Below, piece after piece: positions 16,365 through 24,866 of a stretch of 64,000 bases of DNA. Position 1 is the stretch's first letter. Every line of letters starts with the position of its first letter. Position numbers and translations under genes: made by a program. The notes under the pieces are model-generated. The model had not been told where the DNA came from. It was given only the letters and a program-made list of their open reading frames with translations, and ran no database searches. This DNA is from MED-G105 sp039025235. Its GTDB lineage: Bacteria; Pseudomonadota; Alphaproteobacteria; Caulobacterales; Parvularculaceae. Location: positions 170,242-234,241 of the forward strand of contig JBCCOS010000007.1 in NCBI GenBank assembly GCA_039025235.1. Direction: 5' to 3'.

Positions 16365-17732
16365 ATGGCGATGTTATCCGATAATCGCCTCATTCATCTC
16401 GTTCGATTGATTGTTGGCATTGTTCTTTGCGCTGTCATCGTAAGTATCACAAGAAGTGTACTGCAGCGTTCAGAGCCAACAACGACAGAAACGTCGCAAT
16501 TTTCAGGCGCAGTATTTCAGATCACGACTTTTCGTGAGATCCCGCGTTGGCCTTCTGATACTCATGCCGAAGCACTTGGACCTTTTGTGCGGTCCTGCAC
16601 AACGTTAGAGAAACGCGCAGACGATGAACCTTTTAATCGACAAGAAGGCCCCAATGCGCGCGCCTATGTAAATGAGCTTGATCGAATTTCTGGAACCGTC
16701 GCGGATTGGCGACCGATATGTCAGAAAGCGAAAATGATTGTCGACACGCGCTCAGCTGACAGTAAGTCATCGTCAGCAGAGAGAACATTTTTTGAACAGA
16801 ATTTTACACCGGTTCTCATTAAATCCGGATACCGAAAGACCGAACAGCCTACGCTTTCCCCGCAACCAGATCGACTCGAAGTAATCGGCAAAACAACAGG
16901 CTATTTCGAACCCACTTATGAAGCCCGGTCTGAGCCCGATAGTGAATTTGCGGCGCCACTCCTTGCGCGGCCAGAAGACCTTATAAGCGTCGATCTTGGC
17001 GCATTTAGTGAAGATCTGAAGGGACGAAGACTTGCTGGCCGTCTAAAGGGATCGCGGCTTGTGCCCTTCCCCGCACGCAGTGACATCAATGCTGGAGCGC
17101 TCGCTACTACCGCTAAACCACTTGCGTATTTGCGACCGAACGATCTGTTTTTCCTACAAATACAGGGGTCGGGCAAGTTACTCTTTGAAAATGGCACTGA
17201 ACAACGGGTTGGGTATGACGGACAGAATGGGCGCCCCTACTACGCCATTGGTCGGTCACTGTTGGCGCGCGGTGCACTAACACGCGAAACAGTTTCTATG
17301 CAATCCATTCGGGCTTGGCTAGAAAATGCACCACCTCGTGATGCGCAGCGTTTGAGAGAAGAAAATCAATCTTATGTCTTTTTTCGTACGCTCAATAATC
17401 TCTCGGACCCAAAGTTAGGACCTTTGGGAGCGCAAGGCGTGCAGCTATCAAGCCGCAGAAGTATAGCTGTCGATCGATCGTACCACGGGCTTGGCACGCC
17501 CGTTTGGCTTGAACTTCAAAACCAGGATGAAAGTGTACAACGCGCTGCGCTTTATATTGCCCAAGATGTCGGCGGTGCAATTAAGGGCCCTATCCGTGCA
17601 GACATTTTCGTTGGTTCAGGTGATGCGGCTGGCGAAATTGCTGGGCGGTTGAATGCTGAGATTACAATGACGGTACTTCTGCCTAAATCTGTCGTTGATC
17701 GGCTTTCAGAAGCTGGCATAGCAGGGTTTTAA
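16365..17732 (+). CDS. mltA: MltA-type membrane-bound lytic murein transglycosylase
   Basis: This 455-residue protein cleaves peptidoglycan glycan strands with formation of 1,6-anhydro-MurNAc. An N-terminal membrane segment (~9-30) without a lipobox precedes the MltA domain: TTGYFEPTYEA, IQGSGKLLFENGTEQRVGYDGQNGRPYYAIGR, then the 3D domain SIAVDRSYHGLGTPVWLEL and IAQDVGGAIKGPIRADIFVGSG with catalytic Asp. It precedes smr in the usual alphaproteobacterial order. The stop codon TAA lies inside a copy of the dispersed palindromic repeat, so the repeat supplies the end of the reading frame. Confidence 0.94.
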   Translation: MAMLSDNRLIHLVRLIVGIVLCAVIVSITRSVLQRSEPTTTETSQFSGAVFQITTFREIPRWPSDTHAEALGPFVRSCTTLEKRADDEPFNRQEGPNARAYVNELDRISGTVADWRPICQKAKMIVDTRSADSKSSSAERTFFEQNFTPVLIKSGYRKTEQPTLSPQPDRLEVIGKTTGYFEPTYEARSEPDSEFAAPLLARPEDLISVDLGAFSEDLKGRRLAGRLKGSRLVPFPARSDINAGALATTAKPLAYLRPNDLFFLQIQGSGKLLFENGTEQRVGYDGQNGRPYYAIGRSLLARGALTRETVSMQSIRAWLENAPPRDAQRLREENQSYVFFRTLNNLSDPKLGPLGAQGVQLSSRRSIAVDRSYHGLGTPVWLELQNQDESVQRAALYIAQDVGGAIKGPIRADIFVGSGDAAGEIAGRLNAEITMTVLLPKSVVDRLSEAGIAGF

Positions 17733-17767
17733 GCCGTTCAGCGATTCTATTAAAACGGAGCGGCTTT
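17730..17767. repeat. Module A copy overlapping the mltA stop codon
   Basis: AAGCCG and CGGCTT arms enclose a core with TTCTATTAAAACGG, close to 39 bp in length. The first three bases are the mltA stop codon. No module B is present. Confidence 0.55.
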
Positions 17768-17857
17768 CAGTGATCTCAATTGATCCGAAACCATGCTTTA
17801 GTAACGTGAAGCTGACCGGGGTCAACAATGTTTGGAATTTAAAGGTTTCGTTTCGCC

Positions 17858-18547
17858 ATGAAAGATCGTCGCCTTAACGAAGATGAGGCCAAGCTTTGGC
17901 GCAGAGCCACAAAAGATGTGGCGCCTATAACAAAACCACAAAAGAATCCAACGATCGTGAGGGATCCTCGCGATGGAGAAACAAAACCGGCATCAGCTCG
18001 TCAGATTGCAGACAAAAAGCACATCTATGTCAGTGAACCCAATGACAAGACCAAGCTTCGTCCGGTTAAATCTAAACCAGGATCACAAGGGGCAAATTTA
18101 CAAAAACGAAAAGCCAAAGGCGGTTCCTCGACCAAAGGCGTTTTAGGTGCAGGAGACCCCGGCTTAGACAAAAGAGTGGCCCGCAGACGTTTAGCGATTG
18201 ATCGCGTTTTAGACTTGCATGGATTTACGCAAGTTGCCGCTCGTACGCGTCTTGAGGATTTTCTTCAGCGCGCTCATACAGATCGTTGCCGTTGCGTTTT
18301 GGTGATTACGGGAAAAGGGGGGCCGGCTTCTGCTGCGAATATGGCCCGTGCGAGAAAAGCACGACGTCACGATCCCGACACGGCGCCTCATTCAGAATTA
18401 CAGCGGATGCCCGGTGGTATCTTGAGAGAGCGGGTTCCCCAATGGATCGACGGGTCTGCCTTACACAGTGTGGTATCGCGGGTCGCGCGGGCGCGCCCGA
18501 GGGATGGTGGCGATGGGGCGTATTATATTTTTCTCAAGGCGAAATGA
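17858..18547 (+). CDS. Smr domain protein
   Basis: The 229-residue protein has a basic, disordered N-terminal half (~1-105) rich in Lys, Arg and Gln and a C-terminal Smr domain, related to the nuclease domain of MutS2. Domain motifs: VLDLHGFTQVAARTRLEDFL near residue 117, the turn VITGKGG near 147, and GILRERVPQWI near 190. Smr domains have DNA-nicking or RNA endonuclease activity; the basic tail suits nucleic acid binding. It follows mltA as in relatives. Its stop is followed by four tandem 13-bp copies. Confidence 0.9.
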   Translation: MKDRRLNEDEAKLWRRATKDVAPITKPQKNPTIVRDPRDGETKPASARQIADKKHIYVSEPNDKTKLRPVKSKPGSQGANLQKRKAKGGSSTKGVLGAGDPGLDKRVARRRLAIDRVLDLHGFTQVAARTRLEDFLQRAHTDRCRCVLVITGKGGPASAANMARARKARRHDPDTAPHSELQRMPGGILRERVPQWIDGSALHSVVSRVARARPRDGGDGAYYIFLKAK

Positions 18548-18579
18548 CGGTCTGCACGCGTTGACGAGTTAAATAAAGT

Positions 18580-18631
18580 CCTGACACGTGGGCCTGACAC
18601 GTGGGCCTGACACGTGGGCCTGACACGTGGG
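18580..18631. repeat. 4 x 13-bp tandem array (cctgacacgtggg)
   Basis: Four perfect head-to-tail 13-bp units start at 18580, 18593, 18606 and 18619. Each contains the palindrome CACGTG. The array lies in the short gap between two convergent genes, 32 bp after the smr stop. Confidence 0.95.
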
Positions 18632-18658
18632 TTGGTCGCCACTTGGCCTGGAAATGAT

Positions 18659-20197
18659 TTAACCCAACAGTGAAGCAACAAATGCGACAGCGCTCGCAAA
18701 CTGTGTTGGAAAGAAATACGCAAATCCAACCGTACCCAACATCGTCAAGGCAGCCGTGCCTTTTATTCGGTGACTGATCCATAGCGCGTTCAAACTTTGC
18801 GCGTAGTAACTTATCGCGCCTTCAACAAACCAACGTCTCTTACCGCTCTTCGGTAATCGCGCCTCCCGCATTGGCATCGCCGCTAGGACATGCGCGCCTC
18901 TTGTCTTCCATCGCGTGAAGGCAGGCTTCAAAACGGCTTTTAGCGTTTTTTTCGTCAAATGTTTCTCGTCAAACTCGATGTCGAACATGATCGGGCCAGC
19001 GGCATCATTGCTGCTTTCATCGCCCAACTTAACGGTGACATACCGAATGCCTTTCGACTTCAATGCGTCCTCCACATCACCTGTTGGGGACGCTTTTCCT
19101 GAGCGCCGAAACCGAATTAAAACGCGCACGCCTTCGCACGTGTTATCTTCATAGACAGCACGTAATCGCTTGGACCAATATTTGGTCCGCGCTTTTGTTA
19201 GGCTTAGTTTTTCATCGAGAAGAGTCTCGTCCATGATGCTGCGCACGACCATGAATGATGTTTGCAATGCTGGATCATCCGGGTCCGTATCTTCAACGTC
19301 ATCATCAATAATGACAAAGTCTGACGACCGCGACGCGACTTCAAACGGCATAATAACGCCGTAGAGTTTGTTGTTGGCCGCTTCCGCAGACATTGACGAG
19401 ACCATGTGCGTTTTTCCATCGCGCGGATCAAAAAACGTGTTGGTTTGCCGCGAATTGTTCAGTGTGCCCCGCGCGAGCCGCGCCATTTCCCTGTGAGGCT
19501 CCATTGATTTCAATGTTTCACTTACCTCAAGTCCGGCGCCACGCAATGAATCAAGTTTTGTTTTACAACGCCGTGCCGCCTCAGGCCCGGCAAAAACCGT
19601 ATCAATGCGTTCACGAAGCATGTATTGCGCTGAGGCGTCCACTTTAATGCCAGCAGTAAACTGTTGGCTTTGCTCGCCTCCAGGGGCGAAAGGATCTGTA
19701 AACCGACGATTTTCGTTTGAATGCCAGCGTGAGCGCTGTTCGCGTAGAAGTGTTGAAAGTCCAGAGCCAGGATGCGCCGATTGCACAATATCTAGAAGTT
19801 GCGGTTCATATACCGCAAGACAGAGCCGATCGGTCGCCGAAATCTGATCAACACCGATCAGGGTAAGCAGGTTCGACATCGTTGATAGCGTTTCGACATC
19901 GTAACCAGAAAACGGCGCATGGAATGGGACGATCGCGACATCCGCTTTCTTATTACGCAGAGCAACCAGGGCTTGTTCTTTGGTGAATAGCGGTTGGCGA
20001 TCAGGACGCGTCAGATCGAACCCTTGGTTGTCGATTGGCTGCCGGTCCGCCGCTCCTCCATCGGGCAGGCGTTGTGGTCGACCATCTTGATAGCTTCGAG
20101 CAAACCGAGCGACGGCTTGATAGCCATAGCCATACTCTTCCCCAGTAAAAGCAATTTTGGGTCGTTTGGATTTTATATTGAGTGAACCGTCGGCCAT
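18659..20197 (-). CDS. Membrane-anchored prephenate dehydratase-like protein
   Basis: The 512-residue protein resembles prephenate dehydratase (PheA PDT domain) in its first ~270 residues: PKIAFTGEEYGYGYQAV at the N-terminus, ALVALRNKKADVAIVPFHAPFSGYDVETLSTM (the AD-x-VPI-x-NS-x-G region), and DTVFAGPEAARRCKTK. The catalytic T-R-F of true PDT (N-x-TRF) appears only as NTFFDPRDGKT, so activity is doubtful. Residues ~370-430 (KSKGIRYVTVKLG...IMFDIEFDEKHL) resemble an ACT-like segment. The C-terminus has two hydrophobic segments (~465-512), so it is probably membrane-bound. GGGGA lies 5 bases before the ATG. The function is unknown; it might be a ligand sensor derived from PheA. Confidence 0.65.
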   Translation of the reverse strand: MADGSLNIKSKRPKIAFTGEEYGYGYQAVARFARSYQDGRPQRLPDGGAADRQPIDNQGFDLTRPDRQPLFTKEQALVALRNKKADVAIVPFHAPFSGYDVETLSTMSNLLTLIGVDQISATDRLCLAVYEPQLLDIVQSAHPGSGLSTLLREQRSRWHSNENRRFTDPFAPGGEQSQQFTAGIKVDASAQYMLRERIDTVFAGPEAARRCKTKLDSLRGAGLEVSETLKSMEPHREMARLARGTLNNSRQTNTFFDPRDGKTHMVSSMSAEAANNKLYGVIMPFEVASRSSDFVIIDDDVEDTDPDDPALQTSFMVVRSIMDETLLDEKLSLTKARTKYWSKRLRAVYEDNTCEGVRVLIRFRRSGKASPTGDVEDALKSKGIRYVTVKLGDESSNDAAGPIMFDIEFDEKHLTKKTLKAVLKPAFTRWKTRGAHVLAAMPMREARLPKSGKRRWFVEGAISYYAQSLNALWISHRIKGTAALTMLGTVGFAYFFPTQFASAVAFVASLLG

Positions 20198-20290
20198 GTT
20201 GTCCCCACCATGCTATGGTTAAAGGCTAACACAGCAAGCACCGTTTTTGCAAAGACGAATGGATGCTTTTTATGTGGCGCCGCACACTCT

Positions 20291-20833
20291 TTAAATTCCG
20301 GCAAAACCCAAAATTCCGCTTCTTTTTTTGGAAACGCCCATCAAGGACCGTTTTTGCGTCAAATCCTCATAAGCACCAAGGGCGAAACGCGTAATCGGTG
20401 TTAGAGCGTTATGCCGGCGATCAATTTCCCTTGATGTCAAAAAGACTGGTTCGCCGCCTTTTACAGCCAGTTTTTTAAGGGCCTTCAGGTCTAAATCCTC
20501 AACAACATAAATATGGCCAAAGTTTCGAGCGCCAGCCTCGTTTTGGCTTTCAACGCGTGCTAGCATTTCGAGCTGATCTACACTGAGATCAAGCCCCGTT
20601 TCTTCCGCGAGCTCGCGGACGGCGCAACCCTCTGGTGTCTCACTATTTTCAATGCGGCCTCCAAAAAGGCAAATGCGGCCAGCGTATTCGATCTCATTGC
20701 TTCTCTCGCGCTTTTGGAGAAAAAAAGGCCCCTGACCTCTACTTTTCAGCAGGATAAGAGAGAAAGCTTCTGGGCTTGCATTGGCCGTCGTTGCGTCCAG
20801 TGCGGCACCTGCTTGATAGGAGTTTGTCAGCAT
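20291..20833 (-). CDS. Nudix hydrolase
   Basis: The protein is 180 residues. It has a complete Nudix box, G-x5-E-x7-REL-x-EE-x-GL, in the segment GRIENSETPEGCAVRELAEE around residues 70-93, which binds Mg2+ and cleaves nucleoside diphosphates linked to another moiety. The flanking NEIEYAGRICLFGG and EPVFLTSREIDRR fit a general Nudix fold. The exact substrate cannot be assigned. It is on the same strand as hslU and hslV, starting 84 bp after hslU ends, so cotranscription is possible. Confidence 0.9.
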   Translation of the reverse strand: MLTNSYQAGAALDATTANASPEAFSLILLKSRGQGPFFLQKRERSNEIEYAGRICLFGGRIENSETPEGCAVRELAEETGLDLSVDQLEMLARVESQNEAGARNFGHIYVVEDLDLKALKKLAVKGGEPVFLTSREIDRRHNALTPITRFALGAYEDLTQKRSLMGVSKKRSGILGFAGI

Positions 20834-20916
20834 GTTTTCCCCTTCGGTGATGCGACGCTTTCACGCCTTTTGGCTATATACCCCAAACAAAGCGGACGAA
20901 CCATCGATCTTAAGCA

Positions 20917-22233
20917 TTATAGCACGTATTTAGAAAGATCAGCATCCTTTGCGATTTCGGCAAGACGGTCATTCACATAGTCAGCGTCAATCGATACCGT
21001 TTCGCCGTCACGGTCGGCGGCGGAAAAGCTCAAGTCTTCCAATACCTTTTCCATTATTGTTGCGAGCCGCCGCGCACCGATATTCTCGACCTTGGTGTTG
21101 ACTTCCGCCGCACCATCCGCGAGCGCATTGAGGCCATTTTCGGCAAATTCTAGGGTTACGCCTTCCGTTGCCATGAGCGCTTGATATTGCTTTACAAGAC
21201 TGGCTTCAGGCTCGGTGAGAATTCGCATAAGGTCGTCACGCGTCAACGCGTCCAATTCAACGCGGATTGGTAACCGTCCTTGCAATTCTGGAAGGAGATC
21301 CGAAGGCTTTGACAGGTGAAAAGCCCCAGACGCTATGAATAATATATGATCAGTTTTTACCGATCCATGCTTTGTTGCAACGGTTGCCCCCTCAATGAGC
21401 GGTAACAGATCCCGTTGCACACCTTCTCGCGATACATCGGCGCCAGACCGACCGCCGGCATCGACGCCGCGGGCAATTTTATCGATTTCATCGATAAAGA
21501 CGATTCCGTCATTTTGTGCCAGATCAAGCGCTTCTTGAACGATTGCTTCATCATCGAGGAGATTATCAGATTCTTCAGCGAGCAGTGGCGCGTAAGCGTC
21601 TTTGATCAAGACTTTTCGGCGCTTCGTAGGCTGATTAAAGCCTTTACCCATCAAATCCGATAAATTGATCATGCCAACCTGCGCACCTGGCATGCCCGGT
21701 ATCTCGAAGCTGGGGCCTGCATTGGGGCTTTCCCGCAGGTCCAGTTCCACCTCGGTCTCATCGAGCTCCCCTGCCCTCAGGCGCGCGCGAAAGCTTTCGC
21801 GGGTTTTCTCACCTGCATTGTCACCCACAAGTGCTGAAAGTACCCGGTCTTCTGCCTTTTCGCGGGCGCGCGCTTCGACGTCGGCCCGTTTGTTATCGCG
21901 CACCAGACCGATAGAAATTTCGACAAGATCGCGGACAATCGAATCGACGTCTCGGCCCACATAACCGACTTCGGTGAATTTGGTTGCTTCAACTTTTAAA
22001 AACGGTGCGCCCGCAAGTTTCGCAAGTCTGCGCGAAATCTCCGTTTTACCAACGCCCGTTGGCCCGATCATGAGAATATTTTTAGGTGTAATTTCCTCTT
22101 GCAAAGCCCCCTCGACTTTGCGTCTTCGCCAGCGATTTCGAAGGGCGATTGCCACAGCTCTTTTGGCGGCCCCTTGCCCGATGATAAATCGGTCGAGTTC
22201 GGAGACAATTTCACGCGGAGAATAATCAGTCAT
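20917..22233 (-). CDS. hslU: HslU, ATPase subunit of the HslUV protease
   Basis: This is an AAA+ unfoldase of 438 residues that feeds substrates into the HslV peptidase. Visible are SELDRFIIGQ at the N-terminus, Walker A GPTGVGKTEISRRLA near residue 56, EATKFTEVGYVGRDVDS with the GYVG pore motif, Walker B FIDEIDKIA near residue 247, and a C-terminal end LSKYVL that inserts into HslV. The variable I-domain (~130-230) is present. hslV lies 65 bp upstream on the same strand, forming an hslVU operon. A short ATGACTGATAATAA precedes the true ATG and encodes only three codons. Confidence 0.97.
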   Translation of the reverse strand: MTDYSPREIVSELDRFIIGQGAAKRAVAIALRNRWRRRKVEGALQEEITPKNILMIGPTGVGKTEISRRLAKLAGAPFLKVEATKFTEVGYVGRDVDSIVRDLVEISIGLVRDNKRADVEARAREKAEDRVLSALVGDNAGEKTRESFRARLRAGELDETEVELDLRESPNAGPSFEIPGMPGAQVGMINLSDLMGKGFNQPTKRRKVLIKDAYAPLLAEESDNLLDDEAIVQEALDLAQNDGIVFIDEIDKIARGVDAGGRSGADVSREGVQRDLLPLIEGATVATKHGSVKTDHILFIASGAFHLSKPSDLLPELQGRLPIRVELDALTRDDLMRILTEPEASLVKQYQALMATEGVTLEFAENGLNALADGAAEVNTKVENIGARRLATIMEKVLEDLSFSAADRDGETVSIDADYVNDRLAEIAKDADLSKYVL

Positions 22234-22298
22234 TTATTATCAGTCATCCTTTAACGCGGAGGCATCAAGACCGTTCAGCGTTTTTGTTTGATTTGAAT

Positions 22299-22916
22299 TT
22301 AGGCAGTGACAATTGTTTCGATCACCAGAGAATCATTTGTGTAGACACAGATCGACGCTGCAATTCCCATCGCCTTGCGAACAATCGTTTCCGCATCGAG
22401 GTCAGTTTCTTCTAAGAGTGCGCGCGCTGCAGAACGTGCATAATCCCCCCCCGATCCGATAGCGGTAATGCCATGCTCTGGTTCTAATACATCACCAGAC
22501 CCCGTTAAAGTAAGGGTGATGTCCGCGTCTGCGACAATCATCATGGCTTCCAACCGTCGTAAATACCGATCGGTCCGCCAGTCTTTAGCAAGCTCCACAG
22601 ATGCGCGCATCAGCTGCCCCGGGTGCTGCTCTAGTTTTGATTCTAAGCGTTCAAGCAAGGTGAACGCATCCGCGGTTGCGCCAGCAAATCCTGCGATAAC
22701 GCCGCCCTTAGGAGCACCTGCCGGCATGGTCGTGCGGCCAGCGTTGCCAATCCTGCGCACTTTGCGAGCATCGCCTTTTACGATTGTTTGTCCAAGGCTT
22801 ACCTGACCATCACCCCCAACACAGACCGTTCCGCCCCGACGAACGGCCAGTATTGTCGTTGCGTGCATTGTTGGATTTCCCGCAGTATTCGAATCCGATG
22901 CATAAAATGCGTTCAT
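22299..22916 (-). CDS. hslV: HslV, peptidase subunit of the HslUV protease
   Basis: This is a proteasome-β-like Thr peptidase of 205 residues. The core begins TTILAVRRGGTVCVGGDGQVSLGQ; the N-terminal nucleophile should be Thr20, which implies removal of a propeptide of about 19 residues rather than just Met. Other motifs are ARKVRRIG and GVIAGFAGATADAFTLLERLE. Alphaproteobacterial HslV proteins often carry such an N-terminal extension. AAAGGAA lies about 11 bases before the ATG. It is divergent from hisB, with about 230 bp between the starts. Confidence 0.96.
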   Translation of the reverse strand: MNAFYASDSNTAGNPTMHATTILAVRRGGTVCVGGDGQVSLGQTIVKGDARKVRRIGNAGRTTMPAGAPKGGVIAGFAGATADAFTLLERLESKLEQHPGQLMRASVELAKDWRTDRYLRRLEAMMIVADADITLTLTGSGDVLEPEHGITAIGSGGDYARSAARALLEETDLDAETIVRKAMGIAASICVYTNDSLVIETIVTA

Positions 22917-23038
22917 AATTCTTTGGTTCCTTTGCGATAGTCAAATAAAGCGCTGAAGTGACTTGTCGAACAAAAATCATATGTGAGTTTTGGTTTCGAT
23001 TGGAAATCAGTTTGTTATTACCAGATATCTATTCTTAG

Positions 23039-23090
23039 GCGTGCATTGGCGGCGTGCATTGGCGGCGTGCATTGGCGGCGTGCATTGGCG
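23039..23090. repeat. 4 x 13-bp tandem array (gcgtgcattggcg)
   Basis: Four perfect 13-bp units begin at 23039, 23052, 23065 and 23078. They lie in the divergent hslV-hisB promoter region, ending 56 bp before the hisB start. Period and copy number equal those of the unrelated array at 18580. Confidence 0.95.
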
Positions 23091-23145
23091 ACCCAATCCG
23101 TATAGGAGAGATAGTTGAATATGTAGGGCGGAAATGGAGACTTCA

Positions 23146-23739
23146 ATGCGCACCGCCACAGTGGACAGAAAAACTCGAGAAACCGAAATATTTGTTGCGC
23201 TCGATCTTGATGGTCAAGGTGATTACGACATAGAGACCGGCATCGGCTTTTTTGATCACATGCTCGAAGCTTTTTCAAAGCATTCCATGATTGATCTCAA
23301 AATTCGTGCCGAAGGTGATCTGCATATCGACATGCACCACACGGTGGAGGATGTTGGCATCGTCATGGGATTGGCCTTTAAAAAGGCTATCGGTGATGCG
23401 GTCGGAATTCGTCGCTTTGGGAGTGCATATATTCCTATGGACGAAACACTGTCCCGTGCATCGATCGATGTTTCTATGCGGCCCTATTTGATTTGGCGGG
23501 TTGACTTTAACAAGCCGAAAATTGGTGAGATGGATACAGAGTTATTCAAAGAGTGGTTTCATGCATTTGCCATGAATTCAGGAATTTGTCTGCATATAGA
23601 TAATCTTTATGGGGAGAATAATCACCATATTGTTGAGTCTTGCTTTAAGGCCTTAGCGCGCGCTCTGCGGGCTGCAATTGAAGATGACCCGCGTGCTGGC
23701 GATAGCCTTCCAACGACCAAAGGCCACCTCGGTGACTGA
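23146..23739 (+). CDS. hisB: Imidazoleglycerol-phosphate dehydratase
   Basis: It catalyses the Mn2+-dependent dehydration of imidazole glycerol phosphate to imidazole acetol phosphate, a middle step of histidine synthesis. The ~197-residue length is that of the monofunctional enzyme. Motifs include TGIGFFDHML, DLHIDMHHTVEDVGIVMG (metal-binding His and Glu), RFGSAYIPMDE, HAFAMNSGICLHI and GENNHHIVES. The ATG at 23146 has GGAG 5 bases before it; an in-frame ATG at 23134 with AGGG upstream is a possible alternative. The remaining his genes begin about 1.1 kb downstream. Confidence 0.96.
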   Translation: MRTATVDRKTRETEIFVALDLDGQGDYDIETGIGFFDHMLEAFSKHSMIDLKIRAEGDLHIDMHHTVEDVGIVMGLAFKKAIGDAVGIRRFGSAYIPMDETLSRASIDVSMRPYLIWRVDFNKPKIGEMDTELFKEWFHAFAMNSGICLHIDNLYGENNHHIVESCFKALARALRAAIEDDPRAGDSLPTTKGHLGD

Positions 23740-24420
23740 TCGATTCCTTCGAACGGTTTTTCAAATCATCCAAGGCGGTCACTGTTCTGCGCGCATCACT
23801 GTTCTGGGTGCGCAGAATGCATTTACTGGCGTGAGTGCCGGGGGTGAGGCGCCACATATGCGTATTTCTCAAAGTGGTCGATTATTTAAGGTCATGTGAC
23901 GTTGAAAGCATGTTCAGCTATGGCGGCCACGCCGTTTGATTTTAGTATTTGCAAAAACGTTGAGTACGAACGTCGAACCAGTTAAAACGACGAAATAAAC
24001 CCCGCTCATTTTAAAACTATCGAAATTACTGCACTGCAAGATATAGCGAATTCAGCGAAAGGGGATTGGCGGTTTTTGCGCGTGATTTGGCGTAAAACCA
24101 TGGGTTTCTTCAATTTAAGAAAATTATCGCCATCGGCTATGCAATAAATGCGATCCGAAAATACGATCAGATTTACCGGCGCCGATGATCACCATGAGCG
24201 CGTTCAAAAAGCCATCCGGGTTGTGACAGTTCGGTAAGCAATAAATTAGCCTCTTGCTAAGAACGAGAGCCCGTGCAAACGTCTCAGCCATGATGGTCGT
24301 GGCTCATCATCGACAGACATAGGCGTGTTATATGTGCGCGCTCATCGTCAAGCAATCTGCAAACTCTATTGGGACGAACGATACGAATTTTGATTGGCAG
24401 GTGCGTTTTTTGGGGGCGGA
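23740..24420. other. 680-bp gap between hisB and the small secreted-protein gene
   Basis: I see no convincing gene here. The only clear structure is an 8-bp inverted repeat, TTCTGCGC at 23785-23792 and GCGCAGAA at 23810-23817, with a direct repeat CACTGTTCT inside it, 46 bp after the hisB stop. The remainder is A+T-richer. A small RNA or regulatory region cannot be excluded. Confidence 0.4.
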
Positions 24421-24699
24421 ATGAAAAGGGAGAACACCTTGAAGAAGTTAATTATTGTCGGCATGCTGATGTCCAGTACGGGTGCATTCGCAAATGATGA
24501 TCTTATTGCACAGTGTGAAGCAGCCTTGGAAGCGGAAGAGCGTGATGCTTCTGGATGCGCGTGCCTCGTTGAACAGGTCGGTGATGACCCGGCGTTGCTC
24601 GCTGAATTTGTTGAACTCGGCCAGATTAAAGATGAAGACGCACGCTATGAAGCGGCTTCTGATGAGGCCAAAGCGGCGATGGATGCGTGCACGCGGTAA
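24421..24699 (+). CDS. Small secreted four-cysteine protein
   Basis: The 92-residue protein has a clear Sec signal peptide: KRENTLKK, hydrophobic LIIVGMLMSSTG, cleavage after AFA. The mature part (~70 residues) is acidic and α-helical in character, with four Cys: one near its start (AQCEAAL), a C-x-C pair (GCACL), and one near the end (DACTR), so disulfides or a metal site are possible. The ATG at 24421 is preferred over the longer frame from 24394 because it is preceded by the purine-rich GGGGGCGGA. The family is not recognised. A strong terminator at 24757 separates it from hisH. Confidence 0.75.
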   Translation: MKRENTLKKLIIVGMLMSSTGAFANDDLIAQCEAALEAEERDASGCACLVEQVGDDPALLAEFVELGQIKDEDARYEAASDEAKAAMDACTR

Positions 24700-24756
24700 A
24701 TTTTATCGACTTGACGCATTGACTTTACATTCGTGACATCGAGCCATTTGGTTGGC

Positions 24757-24793
24757 AGAAGCGGTACTTATTTATTCGGTGCCGCTTCTTTTT
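24757..24793 (+). terminator. Intrinsic terminator after the small secreted-protein gene
   Basis: AGAAGCGGTAC at 24757-24767 pairs with GTGCCGCTTCT at 24779-24789 (11 bp with one G-U), followed at once by TTTTT. This is a textbook Rho-independent terminator 58 bp after the gene and 74 bp before hisH, so hisH probably needs its own promoter. Confidence 0.85.
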
Positions 24794-24866
24794 GTTGAAA
24801 AATAAGCCGTCGGCATTTAACCGCTGGCGCATGAAACCATAATCCGATGGTAGCCCATGTGAGCGG

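Noticed and set aside
18580..23090. The 13-bp arrays as CRISPR
   Set aside because: The units are head-to-tail without spacers and there are no cas genes in the window.
23678..23899. 73-codon frame after hisB
   Set aside because: It overlaps the end of hisB and an inverted repeat; no signal peptide or domain is visible.
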